Assembly: GCF_900169145.1 (NCBI RefSeq)
Contig: NZ_FXZD01000002.1
Coordinates: 372,001-436,000, forward strand
Reading direction: 5' to 3'
Origin: Brevibacterium antiquum CNRZ 918
Lineage (GTDB): Bacteria; Actinomycetota; Actinomycetes; Actinomycetales; Brevibacteriaceae
Length of the DNA stretch: 64,000 nucleotides
Below are positions 50,388 through 59,981 of the stretch, piece after piece. The position numbers and the translations under genes are program-made. Every line of letters begins with the position of its first letter. The first letter of the stretch is position 1. The notes under the pieces are model-generated. The model made no database searches, was not told the origin of the DNA, and was given only the letters and a program-made list of their open reading frames with translations.

Positions 50388-51842
50388 TCACTTCCTGCGC
50401 AGGGACTTCACCTTGGCGAGGAGTTCGATTTCTGCGTTGGGTCCTGCCTTGACGCCGGTGGGCAGACGGAACATGAAGAAGACTCCGACTGCCAGCCAGA
50501 GGCCGAACATCGCCCAGGACTGCCATGCCAGCTGTGCCGACCAGGGGGTGATCGGCAGATAGAGAACGAACAGCGCCAGGGTGAGCACCGCCGAGATGAC
50601 TCCGATGACCATGCCGCCGTTGCTCTTGCCGCCGATGCGCAGGGGGCGGTCCATCGCCGGTTCGCGCTTGCGCAGGACGAGGAATCCGATGCTGACGAGG
50701 AAGTAGGCGATGACGATGGCGGGTGAGCCTGCGTCGACGATCCAGCCCAGGGCCGCTGCGCCGAGGAATGGAGCCAGCGCCGAGAGAATGCCGATGAAGA
50801 TGATCGAGTTGACGGGGGTGCGGTAGCGCGGGTGCAGCTTGCCGAACCAGGCGGGGATCATACCGGCCACGGCCATGGCCCACATCAGGCGAGACGAACC
50901 CATGAGGAATGCGTTCCAGGAGGTGATGATGCCGGCCAGACCGCCGGCGATGACGAGCTTGCCCCAGAACGCGGAGTTGAACATGGTGGCCAGAGCATCC
51001 GCGGTCACGAGGTCATGGGTAGCGAGCTCCGAGGCGGGCATGGCCAGCGACGTCATCCAGATGATGATGATGTAGAACGCGACTGCCATGAGGACGGAGA
51101 TGACGACGAGCTTGCCGATCTTCGCCGGCGGCAGCTTGATCTCCTCCGCGGACTGCGGAATGACGTCGAAACCGACGAACAGGAAGGGCACGACGGCGAC
51201 CACTGCGATGAAGCCGGCACCGCCACCGGTGAAGAGCGGTTCGGCATTGGCGGTTTCGCCTCCGACCAGACCACCGGTCAGGAGCAGGAAGGCAACGATG
51301 ATGAGGAACGAGACCACGAAGGTCTGGACCAGCGAGGCGAGTTTGACGCCGCGGATGTTGATCCAGGAGATGAAGATCGCGGTGATCGTGCCGACGAGAG
51401 CCCAGGTGAGGTACACATCGGAGTCGGCAATAGTCCACAGCTTGATGTGCTCGAGGTTCGGGAACAGATAGAGCGCAGTTTTGGGTACTGCGACTGCTTC
51501 GAACATGACGACACTGATGTAGCCGCCGGTGATCGCCCACGAGCCGAACAGAGAGACGCGGGGGCCCATCGCCCGGATGAGGTAATTGTGCTCACCGCCG
51601 GCGTGCGGTATGGCGGCAACCAGCTCGGAGTAGACCGTGCCGACGAAGCACATGATGACGCCGCCGACGGCGAAGGCGAGGATGGCACCCAGGGTTCCGG
51701 CGCCGCTGAGCCACTCACCGGTGAGGACGACCCAGCCGAAGCCGATCATCGCTCCGAACCCGATGAACAGTGCGTCGACCGTTCCGAGTGCCTTGACGAA
51801 GCCGTGGCCCCGGTCGGTGGCCACTGATTGCTGTTGAGTCAT
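50388..51842 (-). CDS. APC-family amino-acid permease
   Basis: A 484-residue transporter with twelve hydrophobic segments. It shows the APC opening 'DALFIGFGAMIGFGWVVLTGEWLSGAG', 'AFAVGGVIMCFVGTVYSELVAAIPHAGGEHNYL', 'VVPFLFVGFDVIPQSAEEI', and late motifs 'FLMGSSRLMWAMAVAGMIPAWFGKLHPRYRTPVNSI'. The Gly-rich TM1 unwound region (FGAMIGFGW) is the substrate site of the fold. Amino acid or amine uptake is expected; which one is not readable. The upstream gap has TTACTG/CAGTAA inverted elements near 51,866-51,894 that may be regulatory. It is a single gene. Confidence 0.85.
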   Translation of the reverse strand: MTQQQSVATDRGHGFVKALGTVDALFIGFGAMIGFGWVVLTGEWLSGAGTLGAILAFAVGGVIMCFVGTVYSELVAAIPHAGGEHNYLIRAMGPRVSLFGSWAITGGYISVVMFEAVAVPKTALYLFPNLEHIKLWTIADSDVYLTWALVGTITAIFISWINIRGVKLASLVQTFVVSFLIIVAFLLLTGGLVGGETANAEPLFTGGGAGFIAVVAVVPFLFVGFDVIPQSAEEIKLPPAKIGKLVVISVLMAVAFYIIIIWMTSLAMPASELATHDLVTADALATMFNSAFWGKLVIAGGLAGIITSWNAFLMGSSRLMWAMAVAGMIPAWFGKLHPRYRTPVNSIIFIGILSALAPFLGAAALGWIVDAGSPAIVIAYFLVSIGFLVLRKREPAMDRPLRIGGKSNGGMVIGVISAVLTLALFVLYLPITPWSAQLAWQSWAMFGLWLAVGVFFMFRLPTGVKAGPNAEIELLAKVKSLRRK

Positions 51843-51986
51843 CGCATGCCTCTCGTGTCCCTGCTATTACTGTTTCGCAGAGTAGCAGTAAAGCGGAGAG
51901 TTTCCGGCCAGTAACCTTCGCAGAGATGCCCAGGCGGCTTCGGGTGCTGTCTCGCAGGCGCAGCCGGAGCCCACGAGAGGTCGTTG

Positions 51987-52283
51987 TCACTCGCCGAGGT
52001 CGACTACCTCGAACTCGAGAAGGTTGGCCTGCTCAGAGACCGGCTCCTTGCCGTTGGTTTCGTGTGCGGGCTGGCGTGCCTGCTTCCAGTTCTCGAAGTC
52101 TTCGCGGGTGGCCCACTGCGTGTAGACGAAGTACTGGTCACCGCCGGCGACCGGGCGCAGCAGCTGGAAGCCTTCGAAGCCGGGCGAGCCGTCGACGGAG
52201 TGCTTGCGTGCCGCGAAGCGCTTCTCGAGCTCACCGCGTGCAGCCTCGGGGACGGTGAGGGTATTGATGGCGACGACGGACAT
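51987..52283 (-). CDS. ABM-domain monooxygenase (HmoA/IsdG-like)
   Basis: A 98-residue ferredoxin-like protein starting at ATG 52283, with AGGAG eight bases upstream. The text 'VVAINTLTVPEAARGELEKRFAARKHSVDGSPGFEGFQLLRP', then 'YFVYTQWATREDFENWKQARQPAHE', fits the antibiotic-biosynthesis-monooxygenase/heme-oxygenase-like family. In it, Asn/Trp/His positions (the F.W...A...H motif) bind heme in IsdG/HmoA proteins. A role in heme iron release is possible but unproven. It stands alone. Confidence 0.78.
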   Translation of the reverse strand: MSVVAINTLTVPEAARGELEKRFAARKHSVDGSPGFEGFQLLRPVAGGDQYFVYTQWATREDFENWKQARQPAHETNGKEPVSEQANLLEFEVVDLGE

Positions 52284-52454
52284 ACTGGCTCCTAGAACTG
52301 GGGAACGATTATCTGCAGTGCAGTGGTTCACAGACCGACGGTGAAACCGTTCGAGTCTTCTTCGAGGCTACGACCGAAGTCTGGATTCGAGCTGAATTGT
52401 CCACATGAGACCACGCCCCGTCTCAGCACCAGGAGATGACAGGGACGACGGCGC

Positions 52455-53705
52455 TCAGAACGCCGAGTGCGGTGCGCCGATGCCCGGATCGATCTGAGTC
52501 GGCCCGTTCGAACTGGGCGAGATATCGACGTCGAACATCGCCGTCGGCAGGTACACGGTGGCGCAGGCGTTGGGAATGTCGACGACACCGGAGAATCTGC
52601 CTTCGATCGGTGCCGCGCCGAGCAGCAGATAAGCCTGCTCCGGGCTGTAGCCGAACTTGGACAGGTAGTCGATCGCGTGCAGGCATGCTCGCTGGTAGGC
52701 CAGATGGGAGTCGAGGTAGCGCTGCTCGCCGTCAAGCGTCACCGAGGTTCCGGAGAATGCCAGCCATTCGGAATACTGCGGGGCGGAATTGCCAGGTTGG
52801 AAGATGGCATTCTCGCTCACCCCATAGGTGTCCATCCCACCCTTGATGAGGTCGACGCTGATGTCGACGAAACCGCCCATTTCGATGCCGCCGCAGAAGG
52901 TGATCTCACCGTCGCCCTGGCTGAAGTGGAGATCGCCGACGGAGAAGTTCGCGCCGTCGACGAACACCGGATAGAAGATTCGTGTGCCCTTGGTGAGGTT
53001 CTTGATGTCCTGGTTGCCGCCGTTCTCCCGTGGGGGAGCGGTGCGCGCACCTTCGGATGCGACCTGGTTGAAGTCCTCGCCGCTCAGCGAGCCGAGGATC
53101 GCACCCTGGGGTTCAGGCGGCAGCGCCAGGGGTGGTTCGCGGTTCGGCTCGGTGGCGATGAGGGCCGCCTCACGGGTGTTCCACTTGCCCAGCAGGTCCT
53201 TGCTCGGGGCGGTGCCCATGAGGCCCGGATGGACGATCCCGGTGAAGGAGACACCGGGGACGTGGCGTGATGTCGCCGTCCCGCCGGAGAAGTCCCAGAC
53301 TGCCTTGTAGGCGTCAGGGAACTGGTCGACGAGGAACGAGCCGCCGTTCTTCTTCGCGAAGATGCCGGTGTAGCCCCAGCCCTGCCCGGCCAGTGGGCCA
53401 TCCTCCTGCGGGATCGGACCGACATCGAGGATGTCGACGATGAGCAGGTCACCGGGCTTCGCGCCTTCGATCGCCACCGGACCGGACAGAGCGTGGACGA
53501 TGTCCATCGGTGCGTCGCGGATGTCATCGGCACTGTCATCGTTCTTGATGGCTCCGTCGAACCATTCGCGGCAGTCCAGCCGGAATGATTCCCCCGGTTT
53601 CACGTGCACAGCTGCGGGAATGTCCGGGTGCCAGCGGTTGTGACCGGTGATCTCCTGGGCGGTGAAGGGCTGAGTCGAATCGAGTGGAAATACATTGTCC
53701 GGCAT
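52455..53705 (-). CDS. fmdA: Acetamidase/formamidase
   Basis: A 416-residue amidase starting at ATG 53705 (MPDNVFPLDSTQPF), with AAAGGGA upstream. Family stretches are 'HNRWHPDIPAAVHVKPGESFRLDCREWFDG', 'HALSGPVAIEGAKPGDLLIVDILDVGP', 'GVSFTGIVHPGLMGTAPS', 'NLTKGTRIFYPVFVDGANFSVGDLHFSQGDGEITFCGGIEMGG' and 'YLDSHLAYQRACLHAIDYLSKFGYSPEQAYLLLGAAPIEGRFSGVVDIPNA'. It hydrolyses formamide or acetamide to ammonia and the acid. It follows the FmdB-type zinc-ribbon gene (45-base gap) as in the Methylophilus fmd cluster. Confidence 0.93.
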   Translation of the reverse strand: MPDNVFPLDSTQPFTAQEITGHNRWHPDIPAAVHVKPGESFRLDCREWFDGAIKNDDSADDIRDAPMDIVHALSGPVAIEGAKPGDLLIVDILDVGPIPQEDGPLAGQGWGYTGIFAKKNGGSFLVDQFPDAYKAVWDFSGGTATSRHVPGVSFTGIVHPGLMGTAPSKDLLGKWNTREAALIATEPNREPPLALPPEPQGAILGSLSGEDFNQVASEGARTAPPRENGGNQDIKNLTKGTRIFYPVFVDGANFSVGDLHFSQGDGEITFCGGIEMGGFVDISVDLIKGGMDTYGVSENAIFQPGNSAPQYSEWLAFSGTSVTLDGEQRYLDSHLAYQRACLHAIDYLSKFGYSPEQAYLLLGAAPIEGRFSGVVDIPNACATVYLPTAMFDVDISPSSNGPTQIDPGIGAPHSAF

Positions 53706-53749
53706 TGTTCTATCCCTTTCGTGGTCCCTGCCGCCGAAGCCGATCGACC

Positions 53750-54034
53750 TCAGGCGCGGGGGAGCTTGGCGTGCCGCGGATCCCGACTGACCGGCTGCGA
53801 ACGGCGACCGGTGGAGGGGATGCGCGAGACGACGGGTGGTGACTCTGCGGTCTTCTTCGTCGCGTCGATGACGCCGAAGACAGTCCCCGACCCGGCGCCG
53901 AGGTGGGGGGATGTGAATGCGGAGACGGCCGTTCCCCGGCAGTCGGGGCACGTGATGGATTCCGGTTTCCGGCTCATCGGAAAGACCTGTTCGGTGTCGC
54001 CGCAGGTCGTGCATCGGTAGACGTAGGTGGGCAC
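53750..54034 (-). CDS. fmdB: FmdB-type zinc-ribbon protein
   Basis: A 94-residue protein starting at GTG 54034. The FmdB zinc ribbon is complete: 'PTYVYRCTTCGDTEQVFPMSRKPESITCPDCRGTAVSAFTSPHLG', with the CxxC...CxxC ligands. The rest is a basic, flexible tail ending DPRHAKLPRA. FmdB was proposed as a regulator of formamidase expression; the exact role is unsettled. It lies directly upstream of fmdA in the same direction. Confidence 0.85.
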   Translation of the reverse strand: MPTYVYRCTTCGDTEQVFPMSRKPESITCPDCRGTAVSAFTSPHLGAGSGTVFGVIDATKKTAESPPVVSRIPSTGRRSQPVSRDPRHAKLPRA

Positions 54035-54126
54035 TGGATCACTCTTCTCGAAATCATTGCCGACATTGAGGCCTTGATGCATTCCTACACTGTCACCAGG
54101 AAAGACTCAAGGGTGCTGGCGAGAAT

Positions 54127-55335
54127 TCATTCCTCGGCCACGGCGATTTCGGTGAATGTCAGCTCCGGATCGAGACGCCGGGCAGCACGCCGGATCCGCT
54201 CCGCAGTGAGCTTGCTGATCTCAGGGAAGCCGGCGTCGGGATCCGCGTCGACCAGGCTGCGCGCATTCGTCGAACGCAGCGGCTCCGGCGTCTGGATGAG
54301 GATGAACTGCCGCGCACCTCCGTCACGTCGGTTGGCCTCCATCACCGCCTGCGCCGTCGTACCGGAACCGGCGAAGAAGTCGAGGACGATCGCTTCGGGA
54401 TCGAAGAACGTCTGCGAGGCCACAAGCGTCTTGACCAGCTCGACGGGCTTCGGATAGCTGAAGATTCCACCCAGACCGAGGTCCTCGAGATCGTTCTGCC
54501 CGCCCAGGGCCTTGATGATCGAGTAGAGCTTCGAACTCGCCTTCTCTGCCGGCGTCACCCGCACCACGGCATGCTTGCCGCCACCCCAGGGCTTGAGCAT
54601 GAACTCGCCCGAGGCCAACTTCGCATCCACCTCGGCGAGCTTCTTCGCTCCTTTGACCTCGAGGATGTCCTCGTACATCAGCCGACGTTCCTGGCCTCGG
54701 GCATAGCGGCCGAAACCAGCGCGCAGCACATCGGTTTCGACGAGCATGCGTTTGCCGTCGATGATCTCGAGCTTCGCCGGAGCCTTCTTCTCCGTCAGGA
54801 ATGCGCCCGCCCGATCAGCGACCTTGGCCCACACGTGGACATAGTCGTGACCGCGGACGAAGGAGGGTGAGTTGCCTCCGCCCTTCGCACGCTGATGGAT
54901 CAGGGTGCCCTGTGAATTGTCCTCGCCGAAGATCTCATGTCCCAGCAGCTGCGCCCACGCACTCTCACCGTCGTCGAGGTGGATGAAGATCACGCCGTCA
55001 TCACGCATGAGTTCACGCGCGAGCATCAGCCGCGGCGTCATGAAGTTCAGCCAGCTCGCGTGATCGTGACCATGATCCTTGTACGCCAGCGCATTGCCCG
55101 TGTTGTAGGGCGGATCGATGTAGACGACCTTGACCCGTCCCCGATGCGTGGCCAGCAGGCCGGTCAGGCCCGGCAGATTGTCCCCGACGACCAACATATT
55201 CTCGGTAGCGCCTGGCACGTAGGTGTCACCGTCGCGCAGGAAGCGCGGACCCTCGCCGAGGCTGCTCTGCTGTTCCAGCGCTCGACCGAGCGCGAAGGAG
55301 GCGTCCTTGCCAGTCCAGTTCAGGGCCGTCGACAT
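54127..55335 (-). CDS. Orphan site-specific DNA methyltransferase (type III Mod-like, adenine)
   Basis: A 402-residue beta-class methylase starting at ATG 55335, with AGGAGAAGG upstream. Motif IV 'VKVVYIDPPYNTG' (~85-95) comes first and motif I 'VLDFFAGSGTTAQAVMEANRRDGG' (~335-355) later, the order of beta-class/Mod enzymes. Supporting stretches are 'WLNFMTPRLMLARELMRDDGVIFIHLDDGE' and 'GGIFSYPKPVELVKTLV'. It is shorter than true type III Mod (~600 residues). No Res helicase or other nuclease gene is adjacent, so it is probably a solitary methylase. Catalytic DPPY and FxGxG are intact. Confidence 0.88.
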   Translation of the reverse strand: MSTALNWTGKDASFALGRALEQQSSLGEGPRFLRDGDTYVPGATENMLVVGDNLPGLTGLLATHRGRVKVVYIDPPYNTGNALAYKDHGHDHASWLNFMTPRLMLARELMRDDGVIFIHLDDGESAWAQLLGHEIFGEDNSQGTLIHQRAKGGGNSPSFVRGHDYVHVWAKVADRAGAFLTEKKAPAKLEIIDGKRMLVETDVLRAGFGRYARGQERRLMYEDILEVKGAKKLAEVDAKLASGEFMLKPWGGGKHAVVRVTPAEKASSKLYSIIKALGGQNDLEDLGLGGIFSYPKPVELVKTLVASQTFFDPEAIVLDFFAGSGTTAQAVMEANRRDGGARQFILIQTPEPLRSTNARSLVDADPDAGFPEISKLTAERIRRAARRLDPELTFTEIAVAEE

Positions 55336-55392
55336 CCTTCTCCTTCTCCGCGATCGGTGCCGATTCTCTGCGATCGGTGCCAAGATTGCTGT

Positions 55393-56904
55393 ATGAGTAT
55401 TTCACGAGTGGCCGTGGTCGGTGCCGGGATCGTCGGAGTGGCGCTCGCCAGAGAGATCACCCGCAGACTCCCCACAGCCGAAGTGACCGTCTTCGACAAG
55501 GCCAATCGCGTCGCCGCACATCAGAGCGGGCACACGTCCGGAATCGTGGACCCTGCCCTCGACGCGGAGGCCGGATCAGCGGAAGCGAAGCTCGCCCGCC
55601 GAGGTGTTGAGCTGCTGGTCCCGTACGTGTCCGAACGCGGCATCCCCTACCGCGAGTGCGGGCAGCTCCTCGTCGCGCAGAACACCGACGAAGCTGACAG
55701 GCTCGAGGACATCCTCACCCGCGCCGAAGCGAACCAGGTCCCGGGGGTCCGGCTGCTCGATCGCACGCAGATGCGGGAGGTTGAACCCAACGCCAGGGGC
55801 GTCCTCGCTCTGTACTCGCCGCACACCGCCGTCACCGACTTCGTTACCCTGACCGAGGCGCTGGCCTCCGATGTCAGCGCCGCCGGCGGGACATTGCGCC
55901 TGAGCACAGAGGTCACCGGAATTGATGTGATGAGCAACGAGGTCCGGGTCCGTACCCGCACAGCCGCGCCAGACCCCAGCGAAGCCGATGTCGAACACGG
56001 GGACAATGATGGGCATGAGCCTGCCAGCGCAGACGCTGGCAGCAATCTCGACGATCAGGTGCACGAGGCGCCGCGGACGTATCGCGGCGATGACAGCACA
56101 GGTCCGGTCATCGACTTCAGCGAAGGGCTGCGCAATCGCTTCGGCGAGCAGGACTGGTTCAAACAGGTCGAGGACACGATCGGCAACCTCAGCCACCGGT
56201 TTTCAAATCCCGCCTCGGGGCGAAGGCCCGCCGAGACCCCCCAGCACCCCACCGGTGACGAAGACTCCGAACTCTTCGATCTCGTCATCGTCTGTGCCGG
56301 GCTCCAAGCCGACCGCCTGGCCGTGGCTGCAGGCTTCGACGACGACCCCCGCATCGTCCCCTTCACCAGCGACTACTACCGGGTGGATACCCCCGCAGAG
56401 GAGGTCCGAGGCATCATCGGAACCGTCCCGGAACCCGGCTCCCCGTTTTCCGAGAAGACCGTTGTCCCAGCCACCTACGGTGCGCTGACCTTGGGGCCGA
56501 ACACCTTCGTGTCCCTGGGGCGCGAACGATACGACAGGCACGGATTCGATCTGGGCGATATGGGATCGACCGTCGGCTTCAAAGGATTCTGGAAATTTGC
56601 GGCGCAGACGGCCAAGACTGCGGCGCGCGATGTCAGGTCGACCGTGAGCACCTCTGCCTTCGTCGACGGCATTCAGAAGTTCGTCCCCGCCATCGATGCA
56701 GCGGCGGTCGAACACGGATTCCGGGGCGTCCGCGCACAGGCCATGAGTGTCAACGGCGACCTGGTCGACGAACTGCGGGTGACCACCCGCGGCAGGCTCA
56801 CCATGGTCAGGAGCCTCCCGAGGTCAGGGGCCACCTCGGCGCTGGCCGTGGCCGAAGACATCGCCGCTGCGGTCCTTGACGCGCCTAGAGACGCGAACGG
56901 CTGA
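55393..56904 (+). CDS. LhgO-like FAD-dependent oxidoreductase with a large insertion
   Basis: A 503-residue flavoprotein starting at ATG 55393. It has the dinucleotide motif 'VAVVGAGIVGVALAREI' and 'VFDKANRVAAHQSGHTSGIV', which together with 'PYRECGQLLVAQN' and 'LALYSPHTAVTDFVTLTEALA' match L-2-hydroxyglutarate oxidase (LhgO/YgaF). 'VRAQAMSVNGDLVDEL' and 'LPRSGATSALAVAEDIA' close it. Residues ~195-295 are an extra acidic, disordered-looking stretch (PSEADVEHGDNDGHEPASAD and on) that the ~400-residue family lacks. Part is encoded by a perfect DNA stem (CTGCCAGCG/CGCTGGCAG, 56021-56042). It starts close to and diverges from the orphan methylase gene. Confidence 0.8.
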   Translation: MSISRVAVVGAGIVGVALAREITRRLPTAEVTVFDKANRVAAHQSGHTSGIVDPALDAEAGSAEAKLARRGVELLVPYVSERGIPYRECGQLLVAQNTDEADRLEDILTRAEANQVPGVRLLDRTQMREVEPNARGVLALYSPHTAVTDFVTLTEALASDVSAAGGTLRLSTEVTGIDVMSNEVRVRTRTAAPDPSEADVEHGDNDGHEPASADAGSNLDDQVHEAPRTYRGDDSTGPVIDFSEGLRNRFGEQDWFKQVEDTIGNLSHRFSNPASGRRPAETPQHPTGDEDSELFDLVIVCAGLQADRLAVAAGFDDDPRIVPFTSDYYRVDTPAEEVRGIIGTVPEPGSPFSEKTVVPATYGALTLGPNTFVSLGRERYDRHGFDLGDMGSTVGFKGFWKFAAQTAKTAARDVRSTVSTSAFVDGIQKFVPAIDAAAVEHGFRGVRAQAMSVNGDLVDELRVTTRGRLTMVRSLPRSGATSALAVAEDIAAAVLDAPRDANG

Positions 56905-56939
56905 CGCGCCCGCCGACCTGGACGGCCAGTGAGGACAGC

Positions 56940-56961
56940 CGGCCAGCGAAGTCGCTGGCCG
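56940..56961. terminator. Bidirectional terminator hairpin between convergent genes
   Basis: CGGCCAGCGA-AG-TCGCTGGCCG, a perfect 10-base stem in the 85-base gap between the LhgO-like gene and ramB, both of which end here. Confidence 0.7.
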
Positions 56962-56989
56962 ACACAAGCGGTGTGAACCGGGAGCTCGC

Positions 56990-58441
56990 TCAGCCGGAGT
57001 GGCGTTCGAGGAACTCGTAGACCTCGGTATCGTCGACGCCCGGGACAGCACCGGGCGGAACGGCCGCCAGCAGGGAGGCGTGCATCTGTGCCGAGGGCAG
57101 AGCGTGGTTCTCCCACTTCTCGGCCAGATCTTCCGGTGCCTGCCGACAGCAGGCCGGATCCGGGCAGGCTGATTTGGACCGTATCTGCGACTCTCGTCCC
57201 TCGAACCACTTCACGTGGGCGAAGGGGACGCCCACGCTGATGGCGAAGTCACCGCCGGGCAGCACACGGGCGGTGCACCAGAACGAGCCCTCCGGTGTGT
57301 CCGTGTACTGGTAGTACGGGCTGAACCTGTCCGCGACCCGGAACACTGTGCGTGAGGTGAATCGTTTGCATGCGAACTGTCCCTCGATGGCGCCGAGCGG
57401 GTCCGTGGGGTAGGGCAGACCGTCGTTCGAATACGCCTTGTGGATCGTCCCGGAGCGGTGAACCTTCATGAAGTGGACGGGCAGCCCCAGGTGCTCGGTG
57501 GCCAGATTCGTGAACCGGTGGGCGGCCATCTCGTAGCTGACGCCGAACATGTCACGCAGGTGCTCGACCGAGATCTCGCGCTTCCGCTTCTCCTCGACGA
57601 GCATCGGCACAGCAGCGCTCTGGGGCAGCAGCACCGCCGCGGCCAGATAGTTCGCCTCGACCCGCTGCTGCAGGAATTCGCTGAAGTCCCTCGGCGAGTC
57701 ATGGCCGAGAACGTGTGCAGCGAGACTCGTGAGCAGATGGGAGCGTGGGTCTGCGGCAGCGTCGGCGTTGGGCAGGTAGAGACGGTTGTTCGCGGTATCG
57801 GAGATCGACCGGGTCGAGTTCGGCAGGTCCGAGACGTAGTGGAGGCTGAAACCCAGCTTCTCCGCGATCAGTGCCGTCTGCCGCTGGGAGACTGTACCGG
57901 ATTCGTAGTCGGCCAGGCGCAGCAGCTCCGCCGCCTGGGCCTCGAGATCGGCGAAGTAGTTGTTCTTCTCTCGCATCCGCTCGCGCAGTTCCCGGTTGGC
58001 CCGGCGAGCCTCCTCCGGAGTCGCGGCCCGGCGTTCGAGGACCTGGCCGAGTTGTCTCTGCAGACCCACGATCGCCTCGAGGGCATCGTGGGGCAGCGAC
58101 TTGGTCCGCACCTGCGGCAGACCCAACGAGGAGTACATGGGCGAGGCCTGATTGCGTTCGGCTTCAAGCTCGAGAGCCTGCCTGCCGTCGACCGGAGTGG
58201 GATCGATGAGCTCGGCGACCTCGGTCTGCAGGGCCTTCGCGATCGCGCTGAGCAGGGTGACAGAAGTTTCTCGCTTGCCGTTCTCGATCGTCGAGATCTG
58301 AGAGGCTGCACGACCCACCTTCTCACCCAGCTCGGTGAGCGTGAGTCCATGCTGTTTGCGAAAAAAGCGAATTCTTCTGCCGATACTCAGGGTGTCCGCC
58401 TCTTGCTCAGCATCCCTCAGGTCGGTCTCGTTGCTTGTCAT
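56990..58441 (-). CDS. ramB: RamB/ScfR-family regulator of acetate/glyoxylate metabolism
   Basis: A ~483-residue protein. The N-terminal XRE helix-turn-helix (IGRRIRFFRKQHGLTLTELG, then EKVGRAASQISTIENGKRETSV), a long helical linker, an ImmA/IrrE-like segment ('LTSLAAHVLGHDSPRDFSEFLQQRVEANYLAAAVLLP') and a C-terminal cysteine-containing domain ('SACPDPACCRQ') form the short-chain-fatty-acyl regulator architecture. In Corynebacterium RamB represses aceA and aceB. Here it diverges from aceA with 177 bases between. The start ATG 58441 has CGGGAG upstream; ATG 58459 and 58474 are possible. The effector is probably a CoA or acyl intermediate, not visible here. Confidence 0.88.
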   Translation of the reverse strand: MTSNETDLRDAEQEADTLSIGRRIRFFRKQHGLTLTELGEKVGRAASQISTIENGKRETSVTLLSAIAKALQTEVAELIDPTPVDGRQALELEAERNQASPMYSSLGLPQVRTKSLPHDALEAIVGLQRQLGQVLERRAATPEEARRANRELRERMREKNNYFADLEAQAAELLRLADYESGTVSQRQTALIAEKLGFSLHYVSDLPNSTRSISDTANNRLYLPNADAAADPRSHLLTSLAAHVLGHDSPRDFSEFLQQRVEANYLAAAVLLPQSAAVPMLVEEKRKREISVEHLRDMFGVSYEMAAHRFTNLATEHLGLPVHFMKVHRSGTIHKAYSNDGLPYPTDPLGAIEGQFACKRFTSRTVFRVADRFSPYYQYTDTPEGSFWCTARVLPGGDFAISVGVPFAHVKWFEGRESQIRSKSACPDPACCRQAPEDLAEKWENHALPSAQMHASLLAAVPPGAVPGVDDTEVYEFLERHSG

Positions 58442-58618
58442 TGCGGCTCCCGGTGGCATTGTGGCGTGGTTCACGTGCAGTGGGATTCAGTATGACAGAA
58501 CAGGGAAATTTCTAAAACCGGAAAACGGGCGATTATTCATCGAAGAAACCTCTATCGACCCCCTTGTGCTCACGGCAGACTGAACTCATCAACCCCGAAC
58601 GAGTAGGAGTGAATGACA

Positions 58619-59929
58619 ATGACTGACAACACCACGCAGGCCAACTTGCACGATGCTGAGGCCATCCGCCGTGACTGGGCAACCAACGCCCGCTGGTCGG
58701 GAGTCGCTCGTGACTACGAGCCCGAGGATGTCGTCAAACTGCGCGGTTCGCTGATCGAAGAGCACACACTGGCTCGCCACGGTGCCGAGCGCCTCTGGAA
58801 TCAGGTCAGCTCCACCGACATCAAGTCCGGCGACTACGTCAACGCACTGGGTGCGCTGACCGGCAACCAGGCAGTTGAGCAGGTCAAGGCCGGCCTCAAC
58901 GCCATCTACCTCTCCGGCTGGCAGGTCGCCGCTGACGCGAACGCAGCTGGACAGACCTACCCCGATCAGTCGATCTACCCGGCCAACTCGGTCCCGCAGG
59001 TCGTGCGTCGCATCAACAATGCGCTCATGCGTGCCGACCAGATCGAGACCTCGGAAGGTCAGAAGAATGTCGACGACTGGTTCGCCCCGATCGTCGCTGA
59101 CGCGGAAGCCGGATTCGGCGGCGCGCTCAACGTCTACGAGCTCATGCGTTCGATGATCTCCTCCGGCGCAGCCGGTGTGCACTTCGAGGATCAGCTCGGT
59201 TCCGAGAAGAAGTGCGGCCACCTCGGCGGCAAGGTTCTCGTTCCGACCTCGCAGCACATCCGCACCCTCAACGCGGCTCGCCTGGCGGCCGACGTCGAGA
59301 ACGTGCCCAGCCTCGTCATCGCCCGTACGGACGCTGAGGCCGCCACGCTCATGACCTCGGACATCGACGAGCGCGATCAGCGCTTCGTGACCGGTGAGCG
59401 CACCGCAGAGGGCTACTACAAGATCACGAACGGCATCGAAGCAGGCATCGCCCGCGGACTGTCCTTCGCTCCGTACTCGGATCTGCTGTGGATGGAGACC
59501 TCCACACCTGACCTCGCGGCCGCCAAGCAGTTCGCGGACGCGATCCATGCGGAGTACCCGGACCAGATGCTGGCCTACAACTGCTCGCCGTCGTTCAACT
59601 GGCGCAAGCACCTCGACGATGCCACCATCGCGAAGTTCCAGCGCGAGCTGGGAGCCATGGGCTACAAGTTCCAGTTCATCACCCTGGCCGGCTTCCACGC
59701 GCTCAACTACTCGATGTTCGACCTGGCTCACGGCTACGCCCGCGAACAGATGACTGCATACGTCGATCTGCAGGAACGCGAGTTCGCTGCCGAGGACCGC
59801 GGCTACACCGCAACCAAGCACCAGCGTGAGGTCGGAACCGGATACTTCGACCTGGTCTCGACCGCGCTGAACCCAGAGTCCTCGACGACAGCTCTGGCCG
59901 GTTCGACCGAATCCGCTCAGTTCAGCTGA
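58619..59929 (+). CDS. aceA: Isocitrate lyase
   Basis: A 436-residue enzyme of the glyoxylate shunt. The signature KKCGHL with catalytic Cys is present ([20 protein letters not shown]), as are '[30 protein letters not shown]', '[12 protein letters not shown]' (metal-binding Asp) and '[15 protein letters not shown]'. It cleaves isocitrate to glyoxylate and succinate for growth on acetate or fatty acids. ATG 58619 is preferred because AGGAG lies nine bases before it; ATG 58613 is too close. It faces ramB and precedes aceB in the same direction, with a terminator-like stem between. Confidence 0.97.
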   Translation: MTDNTTQANLHDAEAIRRDWATNARWSGVARDYEPEDVVKLRGSLIEEHTLARHGAERLWNQVSSTDIKSGDYVNALGALTGNQAVEQVKAGLNAIYLSGWQVAADANAAGQTYPDQSIYPANSVPQVVRRINNALMRADQIETSEGQKNVDDWFAPIVADAEAGFGGALNVYELMRSMISSGAAGVHFEDQLGSEKKCGHLGGKVLVPTSQHIRTLNAARLAADVENVPSLVIARTDAEAATLMTSDIDERDQRFVTGERTAEGYYKITNGIEAGIARGLSFAPYSDLLWMETSTPDLAAAKQFADAIHAEYPDQMLAYNCSPSFNWRKHLDDATIAKFQRELGAMGYKFQFITLAGFHALNYSMFDLAHGYAREQMTAYVDLQEREFAAEDRGYTATKHQREVGTGYFDLVSTALNPESSTTALAGSTESAQFS

Positions 59930-59964
59930 GCCCGCGGTGACCATCGCGGTCATCGGATGACAGG

Positions 59965-59981
59965 CACCGGCTCTGCCGGTG
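59965..59981 (+). terminator. Terminator stem after aceA
   Basis: CACCGGC-TCT-GCCGGTG, a perfect 7-base stem 36 bases past the aceA stop. It suggests that aceB is at least partly transcribed from its own promoter in the 261-base gap. Confidence 0.55.

Noticed and set aside
58589-59953. A 454-codon minus-strand open frame opposite aceA
   Set aside because: It mirrors isocitrate lyase codon for codon; no independent evidence.
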